Of a stretch of 64,000 nucleotides of DNA, positions 34,198-43,904 are shown piece by piece. The notes under the pieces were generated by a model. That model was not told where the DNA came from and searched no databases. It was given only the letters and a program-made list of their open reading frames with translations. The translations under genes and the position numbers were made by a program. How positions within the stretch are numbered: position 1 is the first letter of the stretch; each line of letters opens with the position of its first letter. Source of the DNA: Micromonospora echinofusca (lineage in GTDB: Bacteria; Actinomycetota; Actinomycetes; Mycobacteriales; Micromonosporaceae). Where the stretch lies: positions 5,235,001 to 5,299,000 of the forward strand of contig NZ_LT607733.1 of the NCBI RefSeq assembly GCF_900091445.1, written 5' to 3'.

Positions 34198-34662
34198 TCA
34201 GCCGGCGCGCAGCATCCGCAGTTGGGCCAGGTGCTTCGGCAGGTGCACCCGGGTGTGCAGGTCCAACGTGCGGGCCCAGGGCAGCGGCTCGTCCACGACC
34301 AGGTCGAAGCCCTCGCGCAGGTGGGTCTCCACCGGAGTCTGGGCCGCCGGGCCGAGCCGCTCGGTCAGGGCGCAGAGCTTCTGGCTCGTGGCCCGCAGCA
34401 GGGTGGCCAGCCCGTCCAGCCCACCGCACTCGGCGACCAGCGCGTCCACCTGGGGACGGTGGATGGTCTCCAGGTCGTAGTACGCGAACGGCGAACCGGC
34501 GAGGACCGCCTCGGTGGCCTCCGTCATCAGCTCGTCGTTGGCGGCGAGGTGGGCGACGATCTGCTCGGCGCTCAACTGCCCGGCCGGCGGCGCCGCGAAC
34601 CCGCCCGCCTCGACCTCCGCGAGCACCTCCGCGTACGCCCCCCGCAACGCCCCGCTGTCCAT
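34198..34662 (-). CDS. DinB-like / mycothiol-dependent-fold protein
   Basis: The 154-residue protein has the four-helix pattern of the DinB/MDMPI superfamily (LRGAYAEVLAEVEAGGF, LSAEQIVAHLAANDELMTEATEAVL, WARTLDLHTRVHLPKHLAQLRML). Two or three His that could bind metal are present (AHLAAND, LDLHTRVHL). Family members include mycothiol S-transferases, which detoxify electrophiles in actinobacteria. The substrate is unknown. It has no operon partner. Confidence 0.7.
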   Translation of the reverse strand: MDSGALRGAYAEVLAEVEAGGFAAPPAGQLSAEQIVAHLAANDELMTEATEAVLAGSPFAYYDLETIHRPQVDALVAECGGLDGLATLLRATSQKLCALTERLGPAAQTPVETHLREGFDLVVDEPLPWARTLDLHTRVHLPKHLAQLRMLRAG

Positions 34663-35110
34663 GCCCCCAGTCAATCCCGGCCCGCGCTGTCCGGCCCGGC
34701 GTTCCCGCGGACGGTTCACCCGGAAGGGACCGGCCGGGAGGGACCGGCGGAACGCGTGCCGGAACGGCGCCGGCCGAAGGGCTGATCGGGCGCTGTCGAG
34801 CTGCCCCGTCAACAGGACCAGGGGCAGCGGCCGAAGGGAGAGCCCCAGCAGGCGACGCGCGTCGAATCGGCCCGCAGCCCCGGACGAGGCCCCGGGTTCG
34901 GAACGCCCTCCGGCCGGCGTTGAAGCCTCGCCATCGGCCCCGACTCGCGGATGAGGCCGCGGCATCGACATGGGCCGTGGTCTCACCAACGGGGCAGCTC
35001 GACAGCGTTCGAGGTGGCACCATCCCCGGGCCGAGCCGAGCCGAGCCGAGCCGGGCCGCGCCGAGCCGGGCCACGGGACGCAGCCGCTCGGTTCCCTCGA
35101 ATCCGCCGGG
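34663..35110. other. 448-base gap with a distant inverted repeat and GCCGA repeats
   Basis: No convincing gene lies here. The gap contains a perfect 19-base inverted repeat, CGCTGTCGAGCTGCCCCGT at 34791-34809 and its complement at 34989-35007, and a run of short GCCGA/GCCGG units at about 35030-35080. It lies upstream of the DinB-like gene and downstream of the VWA gene. Confidence 0.6.
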
Positions 35111-37066
35111 TCAGCGGCGGCGGGGCTGACGGGTGCGCAGGTAGTCGGAGACCACGTACTCGCCGAGGTCATCCAGGTCCGGCGTGAACATGCGGCCCTT
35201 CGATCGGCGGGCCACCGCGTCGACGAAGCGGCGCAGGCCGGGGTCGTCGCCGAGCATGAACAGGTTGAGCGTGGCGCCGTAGCGGGTGAGCCGGTCCACC
35301 TCGCGTACGGTCGCCTCGATCGTCTCCGGCAGCGGCGGCCAGTGGAACAGCGCCTCCCCGTCGTCCGGGTCCAGGTGGGCGGTCGGCTCCCCGTCGGTGA
35401 CCACCAGCACCACCGGCTCGGCGTCCGGGTGCCGCCGCAGGTGCCGGGCGGCCAGCCGCAGCGCGTGCTGGAGGTTCGTGCCCTGCCGCAGGTCGGGCTC
35501 GACGGCGGCCAACTCCTGCTGGGTCAGCGGCAGCGCCTCCAGGCCGAAGCCGACGATCTGCAACGCGTCCTGCGGGAACCGGGTCGCCATCAGGTGCGCC
35601 AGCGCCAGCGCGGTCTGCTTCATCGGGCCCCACCGGCCCTGCGAGATCATCGAGTAGGACAGGTCGACGCAGAGCACCACCGCCGCCGAGGCCCGCCGCT
35701 CGGTCTCGACCACCTCGAAGTCCTCGACGGCCAGCTGCACCGGCACGCCGGATCCGGCACGGCGGACCGCCCGGGTCAGCGTCCGCACCACGTCGAGGGG
35801 CTGCTCGTCGCCGTACCCCCACGGCCGGGAAGCGCCGCTGACCTCGCCGGCGGCGCCCGCCGCGCGCAGGTCGTGCTGGCCGCGCGGCCCGGCCGTCAGG
35901 TCGGCGAAGACGCGCCGCAGCGCCGTGCCGCCGAGCCGGCGCAGCGCCTTCGGGCTCAGGGTCAACCCGTCGGCGTCCCGGCTCACCCAGCCCTGCCGGC
36001 GCAGCTCCCGCTCCAGCTCCCGCAGCCGGCGTACGTCGTCGGCGGCGTCCCGACCCAGCGTCCGGGCCACCGCGTCGACGTCGACGTCGTCCAGGGTGGC
36101 GCCCGGATGCTCCTGGTCGAGCTGGTCCAGCAGGTCGTCCAGCTCGGCGATCTCGCCGAGGGCGCCGGTGGCCTCGCCGTAGCCGAGCGGCCGCTCGCCG
36201 CGCACCCGCTCGCCCGGGCCCCGGTGCAGGTCGGGGCGGAGCGCGCGCAGGTTGGCGTCCAGCGCGGACAGCTCCCCGGCGAGCCGGTCGCCGAGCGACT
36301 GCCGCATCAGGCCGGCCAGTTCCTCGCGCTGGCGCTCGGACAGCGAACGCATCAGCCGCTCGCCGGCGGCCGACCGCCGGGCCAGTACGTCGACCAGCTC
36401 GTCGACGTCGGCCGGCTGCTCCGGGAAGAACTCGCCGTGCCGCCGCATGAACTCGGCGAAGGCGTCGGTGGTGTCCTCCGACCGGGCGTGCCGGGCGAGC
36501 AGGTCGTTGAGGTCGCGCATCATCTCGGCCAGCCGCTGCTGGGCGGCCGGGTCCGCCGAGGCGCGCACCGCGTCGCGCAGCCCGGCGAAGCGCTGGCCGA
36601 GCACGTCGTCGCGCAGCCCGTCGAGGATCCGCTGGTAGGTCTCGCGGGCCTCGTCGCTGGCCCACCGGTATCCGGTCAGCTCCTCCACGGCCCGGGCCGT
36701 CGAGCGGGGCAGGTTGTCCAGCACCGCCTCGGCGAACCGCGCGTCGTCGTCGCCGCGCCCGCGCAGCTCGTCCCGCTCGGCGGCGAGCGCCTGGTCGAGC
36801 AGTGCCCGGGCCCGGGTGACGGCCCCGTCCAGGTCGCCCCGGCGCAGCGCCTCCCGACGCAACCGCCTGGCCCGGGCGGCGAGGTCGTCGAGCCCGCCGC
36901 GCCCCTGGGGCCCGTGCCGCAGCAGGCCGCGCAGCGCCTCCCGCAGGCTGCCGCCGGCCAGCACCTCGGCGCCGACGGCGTCCACCGCCCCCCGCACGTC
37001 GTACGGGGGCGCGAGCGGGTCGGGGCCGCCCCGCCACTGCCCGTACCGGAACCGGTTGCCGGCCAT
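35111..37066 (-). CDS. VWA-domain protein, partner of MoxR-type ATPase
   Basis: The 651-residue protein has a long helical N-terminal part (residues 1-400, many Leu/Arg/Glu heptads, FAEFMRRHGEFFPEQPADVDEL) and a C-terminal VWA domain with MIDAS DLSYSM near residue 470 (VVLCVDLSYSM), TNLQHALRLA and VTDGEPTAHL. It is the metal-binding partner (ChlD/CoxE-like) of the AAA+ ATPase encoded two bases upstream. Such MoxR-VWA pairs act as chaperones for metal insertion or complex assembly; the client is unknown. It is cytoplasmic. Confidence 0.85.
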   Translation of the reverse strand: MAGNRFRYGQWRGGPDPLAPPYDVRGAVDAVGAEVLAGGSLREALRGLLRHGPQGRGGLDDLAARARRLRREALRRGDLDGAVTRARALLDQALAAERDELRGRGDDDARFAEAVLDNLPRSTARAVEELTGYRWASDEARETYQRILDGLRDDVLGQRFAGLRDAVRASADPAAQQRLAEMMRDLNDLLARHARSEDTTDAFAEFMRRHGEFFPEQPADVDELVDVLARRSAAGERLMRSLSERQREELAGLMRQSLGDRLAGELSALDANLRALRPDLHRGPGERVRGERPLGYGEATGALGEIAELDDLLDQLDQEHPGATLDDVDVDAVARTLGRDAADDVRRLRELERELRRQGWVSRDADGLTLSPKALRRLGGTALRRVFADLTAGPRGQHDLRAAGAAGEVSGASRPWGYGDEQPLDVVRTLTRAVRRAGSGVPVQLAVEDFEVVETERRASAAVVLCVDLSYSMISQGRWGPMKQTALALAHLMATRFPQDALQIVGFGLEALPLTQQELAAVEPDLRQGTNLQHALRLAARHLRRHPDAEPVVLVVTDGEPTAHLDPDDGEALFHWPPLPETIEATVREVDRLTRYGATLNLFMLGDDPGLRRFVDAVARRSKGRMFTPDLDDLGEYVVSDYLRTRQPRRR

Positions 37067-37068
37067 GC

Positions 37069-38523
37069 TCAGGCCCGGCCGCCGTAGCGGGTCCGGCCGG
37101 AGTCGGTGACGTCCTTGCCGAGCCGGCGGGTCAGGTGCAGCCCTTCGAGGACGAACTCCACGCCGGCCGCCGCCTGCTCGGGGCTGGGCGCGTCGCCCAA
37201 CCCCAGCCGGTCCAGGGCCTTGGCGAGCCCGGGGACGGTGCCCACCTGGCGCAGCAGCTCGGCGGAGCCGACCAGCTCCCCGGTCTCGATCACCGCGTCC
37301 CCGTCGACGAGGGCGGTGAAGCCGGAGAGGTCCAGCCCGGCCAGCCGGGCCCGGAACGTCTCGGCGGTCGCGGTACGCAGCAGGTGGCCGAGGATCTCCA
37401 CCTCCCGGCCCTCCTCGCCGCTCTCGAACTCGACCTTGCCGCGCAGGGTCGACGTCACCGGCACCGCGTCGCCGACCCGGGCGACCGGCGCCTCGGGGCG
37501 TACCCCCTCGGGGGTGTCGCCGGCGGCCAGCAGGCCGGCGCGGCGCAGCGCGGCGGCGGCGACCGTCTCGGCGGCGGCGATGGCGAAGCGGGCGGAGACC
37601 CCGGAGCGCGGGTCCACCGACGGCGACTCGCGCACCGCGCGGGCGAACCGCGCGAGGACCTCCAGCACGTGCTCCGGCACCTCGGCGACCAGGTCGGCCT
37701 CCTGCCGGATCAGGGCCAGCTCCAGGTCGAGGTCGACCGGGTAGTGGGTGCGGACCTCGGCGCCGAAGCGGTCCTTCAGCGGGGTGATGATCCGGCCCCG
37801 GTTGGTGTAGTCCTCCGGGTTGGCGCTGGCCACCAGGAACAGGTCCAGCGGCAGCCGCAGCTGGTAGCCGCGGACCTGGATGTCCCGCTCCTCCAGCACG
37901 TTGAGCAGCGCCACCTGGATCCGCTCGGCCAGGTCGGGCAGCTCGTTGACGGCGAAGATGCCCCGGTTCGTACGCGGGACGAGCCCGAAGTGGATGGTCT
38001 CCGGGTCGCCGAGGGTGCGCCCCTGGGCGATCCGGATCGGGTCGACGTCGCCGATCAGGTCGCCGACGCTGGTGTCCGGGGTGGCGAGCTTCTCGCCGTA
38101 GCGCATCGAGCGGTGCAGCCACGCCACCGGCAGGGCGTCGCCGACCTCGGCGACCAGCGCCCGCGAGCCCGGCGTGAGCGGGTGCAGCGGGTGCTCGTTG
38201 AGCACCGAGCCGGCGATCACCGGGGTCCACTCGTCGAGCAGGCCGACCAGCGAGCGGATGAGCCGGGTCTTGCCCTGGCCGCGTTCGCCGAGCAGCACCA
38301 TGTCGTGGCCGGCGAGCAGGGCCCGCTCGACCTCGGGCAGAACCGTGTCGTCGTAGCCGACGATGCCGGGGAAGCGGTCGGCGCCGGAACGCATCCGGGC
38401 CAGGAGGTTGTCGCGGAGTTCCTGCTTGACCGTGCGGTACGCGTGGCCGGCCGCCCGCAGCTCGCCGAGCGTGCCGGGCAGGTCGGCCGGTGGGGCCGGG
38501 GTAACCGGGGAAGGCGCAGTCAC
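37069..38523 (-). CDS. MoxR / Mg-chelatase-type AAA+ ATPase
   Basis: The 484-residue protein has an AAA+ core: GIVGYDDTVLPEVERALLAGHDMVLLG, Walker A GERGQGKTRL near residue 80, Walker B-like RGIFAVNELPDL near 190, sensor 1 DLFLVASANPEDYTNRGRI near 230 and LKDRFGAEVRTHYP. A helical C-terminal extension follows. It is followed after two bases by the VWA gene, the classic ChlI/ChlD-like pair. The GTG at 38523 or 38532 may start it; I see no strong ribosome-binding site, so it may be leaderless. Confidence 0.85.
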   Translation of the reverse strand: MTAPSPVTPAPPADLPGTLGELRAAGHAYRTVKQELRDNLLARMRSGADRFPGIVGYDDTVLPEVERALLAGHDMVLLGERGQGKTRLIRSLVGLLDEWTPVIAGSVLNEHPLHPLTPGSRALVAEVGDALPVAWLHRSMRYGEKLATPDTSVGDLIGDVDPIRIAQGRTLGDPETIHFGLVPRTNRGIFAVNELPDLAERIQVALLNVLEERDIQVRGYQLRLPLDLFLVASANPEDYTNRGRIITPLKDRFGAEVRTHYPVDLDLELALIRQEADLVAEVPEHVLEVLARFARAVRESPSVDPRSGVSARFAIAAAETVAAAALRRAGLLAAGDTPEGVRPEAPVARVGDAVPVTSTLRGKVEFESGEEGREVEILGHLLRTATAETFRARLAGLDLSGFTALVDGDAVIETGELVGSAELLRQVGTVPGLAKALDRLGLGDAPSPEQAAAGVEFVLEGLHLTRRLGKDVTDSGRTRYGGRA

Positions 38524-38717
38524 CCGACCCACGCTAGCTCACGAGGCGACGCGGCGACCTCGTCGAAAGCTCACTTCCCCATCCCGGACAGCGGCGGGCG
38601 GGGCGCCGCCGACCGGCCGCTCGCGCGCGGCCCGTCGACGACACCCCCGTCCGCCACGCGTCCCGGGCCGGGCACCCCCCGTCAGGTCCCCCGGCCCGCA
38701 ACCGCGTGCGGAAGGCC

Positions 38718-39785
38718 TCAGCCGCGCCCGCAACGCCGGCAGGCGCCCCGGCGGCGCAGGTGGTACGCGTACGTGGCGGCGCCGAGCGTGACGCCCCAGA
38801 GCGGCCAGAGCAGCATCGGGGCGGTGGCCAGGCTGAACCCGCCGGAGAAGTCCCAGAAGTCGGGGCTGGCGAGCAGGCCGAGGCTCGCCGCGGTGACCGC
38901 CACCGCGACCAGTGTCGCCGGGACGACGGCCAGCGCGACCGGCACCGGCCGCCCGGCCAGGCCCACCGTCCAGCGCGGGAACCGCTCCCCCCAACGCTGC
39001 ACCAGCCCGAGGGTGAGCACCGCGCCCACCAGGGCGAAGCCGCCCAGCCCGGCACCGGCCCAGACCAGGCCGGACTCGCGCATCTCGGCGAGGAACGACC
39101 GTTCGATGCCGAGCGGGACGCCGAGCGCCCAGGCGAGCCGGGTGACCGCGTACAGGGCGGGGATGGTGGCCGCCGTCCAGGCCGCCACGCGCCCCCAGCG
39201 GGCGGCCGAGGCGGGCGAGGTCCAGCCGTGCTCGACGCCGTCGCGTCCGCACGCCGGGCAGACGCCAGCGGTGCGCCGCTGCCAGCGCAGCGCCGCCCCG
39301 GCCAGGAGCACCCCGCCGACCACGGCCGCGAAGCGGGCGGCCAGCGCCCAGGTGAACACCTCGGCGTAGTCGACCGGCGGCCAGCCGAACGACGCGCCGA
39401 CGATCAGGATCGGGGCGTAGCCGAGGATCGTCAGCACCCCCACGTCCGGCACGACGACGGCGAGCAGGAAGGCGACGGCCCAGGCGTACGCCAGCAGCAG
39501 GGTGCGCAGCGGCCGGGCCGGGCGGCGGGCCGGCCCGGTCATGGCGAGCGCGGCCACCGCGGCGCCGAGCAGCAGTACGGCGAACAGGGGTGGCCCGAGG
39601 TCGGTGGGGACCAGCCGGAGCAGGTTGGCCTCGCCGCCGCGCGGATCGTTCGCCCCGAACGGGTAGCCGGCGCCGGTGACGGCGCTGACCAGGGCGAGCA
39701 GTCCCCAGAGGCCGAGCCAGCCGGCGGCGGCCGGGGCGAGCCGGTCGAGGGCCGTTCGGTGGGTGGGAGCGGTGGTCGTCGTCAT
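38718..39785 (-). CDS. Polytopic membrane protein with zinc-knuckle motifs
   Basis: The 355-residue protein has about eight hydrophobic segments (for example AAGWLGLWGLLALVSAV near 20 and PPLFAVLLLGAAVAALAM near 66). A CxxC pair in the central cytoplasmic loop (GVCPACGRDGVEHG near 178) and another at the C-terminus (GACRRCGRG) may bind zinc together. I recognise no transporter family. It lies 77 bases upstream of a two-component system on the same strand, from which it may receive control, but that is only proximity. Confidence 0.65.
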   Translation of the reverse strand: MTTTTAPTHRTALDRLAPAAAGWLGLWGLLALVSAVTGAGYPFGANDPRGGEANLLRLVPTDLGPPLFAVLLLGAAVAALAMTGPARRPARPLRTLLLAYAWAVAFLLAVVVPDVGVLTILGYAPILIVGASFGWPPVDYAEVFTWALAARFAAVVGGVLLAGAALRWQRRTAGVCPACGRDGVEHGWTSPASAARWGRVAAWTAATIPALYAVTRLAWALGVPLGIERSFLAEMRESGLVWAGAGLGGFALVGAVLTLGLVQRWGERFPRWTVGLAGRPVPVALAVVPATLVAVAVTAASLGLLASPDFWDFSGGFSLATAPMLLWPLWGVTLGAATYAYHLRRRGACRRCGRG

Positions 39786-39862
39786 GCCTCCCAGCCTCGG
39801 CCGACGGGCCGCGCCCGCCCTCCCGTACGGCGGTGAACCGGCTCCCCCTCGGGAGGGAAAGC

Positions 39863-40534
39863 TCAGCCCGACGGGGTGACGAATCCCGACTCGTACGCGG
39901 CGATCACCGCCTGGGTGCGGTCGCGTACGCCGAGCTTGGCCAGCACGTTGCCGACGTGGGTCTTCACGGTCTCCACCCCGACCACCAGGTGCGTGGCGAT
40001 CTCCGGGTTGGACAGTCCGGTGGTCATCAGCCGCAGCACCTCGGCCTCCCGGTCGGTGAGCCGCGCGGACGCCAGCCGGTCGGCGCCCCGCCCCCCGTAC
40101 GCCCCGGCGAGGCGGCGGATGGCGGCGGGGAAGAGCAGCGACTCGCCCCGCGCCACCACCCGGACCGCCTCCACCACCTCGGCGGGCCGGGCCCGCTTGA
40201 GCAGGAATCCGCTGGCCCCGGCGCGCAGCGCCTCGTAGACGTACTCGTCGTTGGCGAACGTGGTCACCACGAGGACCCGGGGCGGGTCGGCGGAGGTGGC
40301 GAGCAGCCGCCGTGTCGCCTGGATGCCGTCGATGCCGGGCATCCGCACGTCCATCAGCACCACCTGCGGGCGCAGCCGGGCCACCAGGGGCGGCACCTCC
40401 GCGCCGTCGGCGGCCTCGCCGAGCACCCGCAGGTCGGGTTGGGCGTCGAGGATCGCCCGCAGCCCGACCCGGATCAGCTCGTCGTCGTCGACGATCAGCA
40501 CGCCCGTGCTCGGCGTCGCGGTCCCGCTCGTCAT
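39863..40534 (-). CDS. LuxR-family (NarL-type) response regulator
   Basis: The 223-residue protein has a receiver domain (residues 10-125: VLIVDDDELIRVGLR, phospho-acceptor in VVLMDVRMPGIDGIQ near residue 61, the conserved Thr in VVTTFANDEYV and Lys in FLLKRARP). A GerE/LuxR HTH follows (LTDREAEVLRLMTTGLSNPEIATHLVVGVETVKTHVGNVL). Its ATG overlaps the stop of the histidine kinase gene (ATGA), so the pair is made together. Targets are unknown; the adjacent membrane protein gene is a candidate. Confidence 0.93.
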   Translation of the reverse strand: MTSGTATPSTGVLIVDDDELIRVGLRAILDAQPDLRVLGEAADGAEVPPLVARLRPQVVLMDVRMPGIDGIQATRRLLATSADPPRVLVVTTFANDEYVYEALRAGASGFLLKRARPAEVVEAVRVVARGESLLFPAAIRRLAGAYGGRGADRLASARLTDREAEVLRLMTTGLSNPEIATHLVVGVETVKTHVGNVLAKLGVRDRTQAVIAAYESGFVTPSG

Positions 40535-41772
40535 CGGCCCTCCTCGAACGGCAGCCGCGCCCGGATGCGCCAGCGGTCGCCGTCCGGCCCGACGGTCAAC
40601 CGGCCGCCCAACAGCAGCACCCGTTCCCGCATCCCGTCCAGGCCCCGGCCGCCCCGGCCCGGGTCCGCGCGGCGCGGCCGGCCCAGCGCGTTGTCCAGCT
40701 CCAGCTCCAGCGCGTCGGCGTGCACGTCGAGGCGCAGCGCGACCGGCCCCCGGCCGTACCGGGCGGCGTTGGTCAGCCCCTCCTGGACGATCCGGTAGCC
40801 CTCCCGGGAGACCGCCGCCGGCAGGTCGGCCGGGTCGCCGGTGCGCCGGACGTCGACGGGCAGGCCGGCCGCGCGGGTGTCGGCCACGAGCCGGTCCAGG
40901 TCGGCGAGCGTACGCTGCGGCGCCGGCGCCGGCCGTCCGTCGGGCTCGCGGAGCAGCCCGAGCACGTGGTCGAGGTCGTCCATGGCCCGCCGCCCCGCCT
41001 CCTCGATCGCGCCCAGCGCGCGCCGGACGAATTCCGGGTCCCGGTCCAGCAGCTCGCGGGCGGCCCCGGCCTGGAGGGTGGCGACGGTGAGGGCGTGGCC
41101 CACCGAGTCGTGCAGCTCCCGGGCCAGCCGGTTGCGTTCGGCCAGGCGGGTGGCGCGCGCCTCCAGGGCCGCGATCCGTTCCGCCGGGGCCGGGCCGAGC
41201 AGCACGGGGGCCATCGACACCGCCAGCGCGCCCAGCCCCGCCACGGCGTAGCCGAGCGCCACCAGCACCACGACTCCCGCGACGGTCAGCCAGCCGGTGT
41301 CCCGCCCGTCGAGCGGCCCGAACCGGTCGCCGCCGGTCATCTGGGTGTCGAGCCCGAACTGCTGCCCGATGAAGGCCAGCGCCATGGGCACGGCGCTGAA
41401 CAGCGCGGCCACCACGAGCCCGCCGCTGATCAGGTGCAGCCCGATCCAGAGCGCCGAGCGCAGCCGGGTCTCCCGGTCGGCGGCGTGTCCGGGGGCCGGG
41501 TCCGGCAGGTCGACGCCGAGCAGGGTCCGCGCGGCGGCGATCTCCAACGCCCGGGGCCCGTCGAGGAAGACCGGGACCGCCGCGATGGTCGCCGCCACGC
41601 CGAGCAGGGCCAGCACCAGCGGCCGGGGCACGTCCGAGCGGGACAGCATCTGGGCGAAGGCGACCGCCAGCAGCACGTACGGCAGCGCGAGCACCCCGCC
41701 GAGCAGCAGGAACACGCCGCGCCGCCAGGTGCTGGCGGCCACCAGCGGGGCGACGACCGTGCGGGGCTTCAC
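40531..41772 (-). CDS. Membrane sensor histidine kinase (HisKA_3 type)
   Basis: The 413-residue protein has about six N-terminal transmembrane segments within residues 1-195, then the phospho-acceptor helix LARELHDSVGHALTVA near residue 220 and a compact HATPase domain with ISGGLTNAARYG-like VQEGLTNAARYGRG near 330 and GRGLDGMRERVLLLGG near 378. There is no long extracellular sensor loop, so it probably senses membrane state or an intramembrane ligand. It is the partner of the LuxR-type regulator that overlaps its stop. Confidence 0.92.
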   Translation of the reverse strand: MKPRTVVAPLVAASTWRRGVFLLLGGVLALPYVLLAVAFAQMLSRSDVPRPLVLALLGVAATIAAVPVFLDGPRALEIAAARTLLGVDLPDPAPGHAADRETRLRSALWIGLHLISGGLVVAALFSAVPMALAFIGQQFGLDTQMTGGDRFGPLDGRDTGWLTVAGVVVLVALGYAVAGLGALAVSMAPVLLGPAPAERIAALEARATRLAERNRLARELHDSVGHALTVATLQAGAARELLDRDPEFVRRALGAIEEAGRRAMDDLDHVLGLLREPDGRPAPAPQRTLADLDRLVADTRAAGLPVDVRRTGDPADLPAAVSREGYRIVQEGLTNAARYGRGPVALRLDVHADALELELDNALGRPRRADPGRGGRGLDGMRERVLLLGGRLTVGPDGDRWRIRARLPFEEGR

Positions 41773-41852
41773 CGGCCCATTCTGTCCCGGTCCCGCCCCG
41801 CGCCGACTCCCCCACGTCGGGGAGATCGCCGGCGGTCAGTGCGGCGGCGGGG

Positions 41853-42821
41853 TCACCGGCCGATCCGGGCCCGGAGCAGGCGGGGCGCCGCCGCGAGGCC
41901 GGTGATCGGGCGGAACTCCCTGGCCGCCCGCGCGAGCGCGGCGTGTTCGTCGTCGGCCAGGTCGATGTCGGCGGCCGCCGCGTTGCGTTCGACCTGCTCC
42001 ACGCCGGACGCACCGGGGATGGCCAGCACGTTCGGGTGGCGCAGCAGGTAGGCCAGGGCGATCTGGCTGGGGGTGGCGTCGTGGGCGTCGGCCACCTGCC
42101 GCAGGGTCTCGATCAGGGTCGCGCCGCGTTCCAGGTTCTCCGGCAGGAAGTACGGGTTGGCCCGGCGTACCGCGCCGCTCGGCGGGTTCTTCGCGTCGTA
42201 GCGGCCGGAGAGGAACCCCTGGGCGAGCGGGCTGTAGGCGATGACGACGCGGCCGGCCTGCTTCGCGTACGGCAGCAGGTCGTGCTCGGGCCCACGGTCG
42301 ATCATGCTGTAGCGGACCTGGTTGCTCAGCACCCGCCGGCCGAGCGCCGCCTCGGCGACCTGCCAGCGGCGCAGGCCGTAGTTGCTGACGCCGACCTCGC
42401 CGACCAGCCCGACGTCCTGCAACGCGCGCATGCCGCGCATCGTGGTGTGGTCGGCGACCAGCGGGTTGGCCTGGTGCACCTGGTAGAGGTCGAGGTGGGT
42501 GACGCCGAGCCGGGCAGCCGAGGCGACCGCCCGCTGCTGCACCACCGGGGCGACCGGCAGGATCGGGAAGATCTTGGTGGCGAGCACCACCTTCTGCCGG
42601 TCGTCGCCGAGGGCGTCGCCGAGGATCCGCTCGCTGCGGCCGAAGCCGTACAGCTCGGCGGTGTCGAAGACGGTGATCCCGAGGTCGACGGCGCGCCGGA
42701 CGATGTCGGCCGCCCGGCGCTCGTACTCGGGGCCGTAGCCCCACTCCCGGGACCCGAACTGCCAGGTGCCGAGGCCGATCTTGGACAGGGGCTTCGGGGT
42801 GTCGAGCTCGACGAAACGCAT
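41853..42821 (-). CDS. Aldo/keto reductase
   Basis: The 322-residue TIM-barrel oxidoreductase shows the catalytic set: Asp in FDTAELYGFG near residue 53, Tyr in the same motif, Lys in VLATKIFP near 83 and His in YQVHQANP near 117. The NADPH-binding end AYLLRHPNVLAIPGAS follows. Substrates are aldehydes or ketones of unknown type. The gene is divergent from another aldo/keto reductase 82 bases away, and the two may share regulation. They are of different subfamilies, so this is not a simple duplication. Confidence 0.88.
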   Translation of the reverse strand: MRFVELDTPKPLSKIGLGTWQFGSREWGYGPEYERRAADIVRRAVDLGITVFDTAELYGFGRSERILGDALGDDRQKVVLATKIFPILPVAPVVQQRAVASAARLGVTHLDLYQVHQANPLVADHTTMRGMRALQDVGLVGEVGVSNYGLRRWQVAEAALGRRVLSNQVRYSMIDRGPEHDLLPYAKQAGRVVIAYSPLAQGFLSGRYDAKNPPSGAVRRANPYFLPENLERGATLIETLRQVADAHDATPSQIALAYLLRHPNVLAIPGASGVEQVERNAAAADIDLADDEHAALARAAREFRPITGLAAAPRLLRARIGR

Positions 42822-42902
42822 GGACCCGAAACTACCCCGGCGTCCGTTGCCCCAGGCCCGTTAGCCGCGCGCCGGCGGCCGGCGGGGCTAGGCTCGGTGA
42901 CC

Positions 42903-43892
42903 GTGACCTACCTCGCCGCGGACCAGCGCTACGACAAGATGACCTACCGGCGCAGCGGACGCAGCGGGCTACGGCTGCCCGTCATCTCGCTCGGGCTGTG
43001 GCACAACTTCGGCCCCGACCGGCCGTACGAGCGGCAGCGGGACATCGTGCGCCGCGCCTTCGACCTCGGTGTGACCCACTTCGACCTGGCGAACAACTAC
43101 GGGCCGCCGCCGGGCGCCGCCGAGGAGAGCTTCGGCCGGATGCTCGCCACCGACCTGAGGGCGTACCGGGACGAGCTGGTCGTCTCCACCAAGGCCGGGT
43201 ACCTCATGTGGCCCGGCCCGTACGGCGAGTGGGGCTCGCGCAAGTACCTGGTCTCCTCGCTGGAGCAGTCGCTGCGCCGCCTCGGGCTGGACCACGTCGA
43301 CGTCTTCTACTCGCACCGGTTCGACCCGGACACTCCGCTGGAGGAGACGATGGGCGCCCTGGACGCCGTCGTGCGGGCCGGCAAGGCGCTCTACGTCGGC
43401 GTCTCCAACTACGACTCGGCGCAGACCGAGCGGGCCGCCGCGATCCTGCGCGACCTGGGTACGCCGCTGCTGATCAACCAGCCGTCGTACTCGATGTTCA
43501 ACCGGTGGACCGAGGACGACGGCCTGCTCGACACCCTGGAGCGGGTCGGCGCGGGCTGCATCGCGTACAGCCCGCTGGCCCAGGGGCTGCTCACGGACCG
43601 CTACCTGGGCGGCATCCCGGCGGACTCCCGGGTGCGCACCAGCACCTTCCTGAGCGAGAGCGACCTCGGCGAGGCCAGGATGGCCACCATCCGGGCGCTC
43701 GGCGGCCTGGCCGAGCGGCGCGGCCAGTCGCTGGCCCAGCTCGCGCTCGCCTGGGCGCTGCGCGATGCCCGGATGACCAGCCTGATCATCGGGGCGAGCA
43801 GCGTGCCGCAGCTGGAGGCGAACCTCGCCGCCCTCGACAACCTCGACCTCGGCGCCGACGAGCTGGCCGAGATCGAGCGTCACCTCGGCTGA
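42903..43892 (+). CDS. Aldo/keto reductase, L-glyceraldehyde-3-phosphate reductase (YghZ) type
   Basis: The 329-residue protein matches the YghZ/Gpr subfamily from its first residues (VTYLAADQRYDKMTYRRSGRSGLRLP) through SLGLWHNFG, HFDLANNYGPPPGAAEESFG and VFYSHRFDPDTPLEETM to C-terminal IIGASSVPQLEANL. These enzymes reduce L-glyceraldehyde 3-phosphate and methylglyoxal with NADPH; some act as beta subunits of potassium channels. The GTG at 42903 is chosen from that alignment; GTG 42897 is equally near. It is convergent with the PhyH gene. Confidence 0.88.
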   Translation: MTYLAADQRYDKMTYRRSGRSGLRLPVISLGLWHNFGPDRPYERQRDIVRRAFDLGVTHFDLANNYGPPPGAAEESFGRMLATDLRAYRDELVVSTKAGYLMWPGPYGEWGSRKYLVSSLEQSLRRLGLDHVDVFYSHRFDPDTPLEETMGALDAVVRAGKALYVGVSNYDSAQTERAAAILRDLGTPLLINQPSYSMFNRWTEDDGLLDTLERVGAGCIAYSPLAQGLLTDRYLGGIPADSRVRTSTFLSESDLGEARMATIRALGGLAERRGQSLAQLALAWALRDARMTSLIIGASSVPQLEANLAALDNLDLGADELAEIERHLG

Positions 43893-43904
43893 GCCGCGGC
43901 GTCC

